Origin: CBFGTV01 sp965652145
GTDB lineage: Bacteria > Bacillota > Clostridia > Peptostreptococcales > Natronincolaceae
Direction of reading: 5' to 3'
Assembly: GCA_965652145.1 (NCBI GenBank)
Contig: CBFGTV010000111.1
Span: forward strand, 1 to 7,140
Length of the DNA: 7,140 nt
Both the position numbers and the translations under genes were made by a program. Under the pieces are notes generated by a model. The model ran no database searches, was not told the DNA's origin, and was given only the letters and a program-made list of their open reading frames with translations. Positions 6,188-7,140 of the stretch are shown here, in pieces (position 1 is the stretch's first letter; every line of letters begins with the position of its first letter).

Positions 6188-7140
6188 ATGAAGCAATTAA
6201 GAAAAAAAGCAGTAACAGTAATAACTGGCTTGCTGCTGCTATCCTTTACAACCAGCGCATTTGCCAGTAACGCCTTTTTTGAACGGGTAGAATCTGAAAG
6301 ATTGTCGAGAGGGGTAACCCAAAAGCATATACAACGATTCACCCAGAATGGTTGGCTAAATGCCAATGTACTTTATGTAGATCTAACAGATGAGACTTCA
6401 AAACTAGATATTCTGCAAAGCAGTAACGGCTTGACAACCAAGGATACCTTAACGTCTATGGCCAATAAAAATCCAAATGTAATTGGGGCAATTAATTCAG
6501 ATTTCTTTTATTTTTCAAATCCGGATTCTCCCATGGGAATGATGATTAAGGATGGAGAAATGGTCAGCAGCCCCATACTAGTAAATAATTTTGCAACCCT
6601 TTACGTAACAGATCAAAATACAGGGTTTGCAAACTACTTAACGGCCAGCATGAAAATTATCAGCGATAAGGGAAAAGAAGTAGAAGTCCAGGCCATTAAT
6701 AAAATTACCTGGGAATATCGAATGACAACCATCATTGATCGTAATTGGGGAACCCATTCTCCAGGGGCAAACGAAGCTCGACCAGACCATGTAGAGGTTG
6801 TGGTGATCGATAATAGGGTTGAAGAAATTAGAAAAGGTCAAGGCCCTGCTGAAATACCTGAATCAGGCTATATTATTTTTGCCACCGGAATGAGGGCAAA
6901 TGATCTGTTGCAGAACTTAGAAGTAGGTGATAGGCTAGACCTCAAAGTGAGCATGAATCCTGATATCGATAGTATCAAATTGGCCATTGGCGGCGGTACG
7001 CTGCTGGTTTCAAATGGACAACCTGTAACAAACTTTACCCAGGATGTATCAGGAAATCATCCAAGAACAGCTGTAGGAATTACCAAGGATCGACGCCAGC
7101 TTATCTTAGTCACCGTTGATGGCAGACATACCTCTTACAA
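6188..7140 (+). CDS. Secreted phosphodiester glycosidase family (NAGPA-domain) protein, 3' end outside window
   Basis: The frame is open from the ATG at 6188 to the window end, giving 317 complete codons and no stop. GGGGAGG at 6172-6178 precedes the start with 9-nt spacing. Residues 1-26 form a classical Sec signal peptide: basic MKQLRKK, a hydrophobic core ending LLLLSF, and cleavage after AFA (26/27). The mature part contains GVTQKHIQRFTQNGWLNANVLYVDL near 42-66, a NSDFFYF segment with D105, IGGGTLLVSNGQP at 267-279, HPRTAVGI with R293, and VTVDGR with D311 to R313. These are the landmarks of the domain named after N-acetylglucosamine-1-phosphodiester alpha-N-acetylglucosaminidase. Bacterial members are thought to cleave sugar-phosphodiester bonds outside the cell; the substrate here is unknown. 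It has its own promoter. Remaining catalytic-domain sequence, and any C-terminal wall-binding domain, lie beyond the window. Confidence 0.88.
   Translation, partial: MKQLRKKAVTVITGLLLLSFTTSAFASNAFFERVESERLSRGVTQKHIQRFTQNGWLNANVLYVDLTDETSKLDILQSSNGLTTKDTLTSMANKNPNVIGAINSDFFYFSNPDSPMGMMIKDGEMVSSPILVNNFATLYVTDQNTGFANYLTASMKIISDKGKEVEVQAINKITWEYRMTTIIDRNWGTHSPGANEARPDHVEVVVIDNRVEEIRKGQGPAEIPESGYIIFATGMRANDLLQNLEVGDRLDLKVSMNPDIDSIKLAIGGGTLLVSNGQPVTNFTQDVSGNHPRTAVGITKDRRQLILVTVDGRHTSY

Overview
The window looks like low-to-moderate GC Firmicutes DNA, most likely class Clostridia. All genes lie on the + strand and are tightly packed. Strong purine-rich Shine-Dalgarno sequences (GGAGG, GGGGAGG) precede almost every start. 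The transketolase is split into two subunits, and the DUF5693-csaB-tagA cell-wall cluster is a grouping I associate with Clostridia. The genus cannot be fixed from the sequence; an Alkaliphilus/Natronincola-like or Peptococcaceae-like host is a guess.

Positions 1-5178 form one apparent operon of six genes with no internal terminator. In order they are: the C-terminal part of a DUF5693 membrane protein (cut by the window edge), csaB (polysaccharide pyruvyl transferase), a TagA/WecG-family ManNAc-type glycosyltransferase, a YitT/DUF2179 membrane protein, and the N- and C-terminal halves of a split transketolase (1-nt TAATG overlap). An 8-bp hairpin with a T tract (5198-5226) closes it. The first three genes make biochemical sense together. 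TagA-type enzymes build a lipid-linked ManNAc-GlcNAc primer, and CsaB puts a pyruvate ketal on the wall polysaccharide that S-layer-homology (SLH) domains bind. DUF5693 is the uncharacterised membrane partner of this pair.

Positions 5340-5819 hold a single small gene with its own terminator (5830-5863). It encodes a one-pass membrane protein with an extracytoplasmic PrcB C-terminal-like domain.

Positions 5820-6187 are non-coding. They contain a long AT-rich imperfect palindrome (5956-6010), a good sigma-A promoter (TAGACA-16-TATAAT), and a run of hexamers spaced exactly 11 bp apart that overlaps the promoter and looks like a tandem Pho-type response-regulator site.

From 6188 to the window end runs a secreted phosphodiester glycosidase (NAGPA-domain) protein, open at its 3' end. 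The most interesting hypothesis is a surface-glycan module: one operon makes pyruvylated wall polysaccharide, and a separately promoted, possibly phosphate-regulated, secreted enzyme acts on phosphodiester-linked sugars. No clearly new defence, mobile or CRISPR-type system is present.
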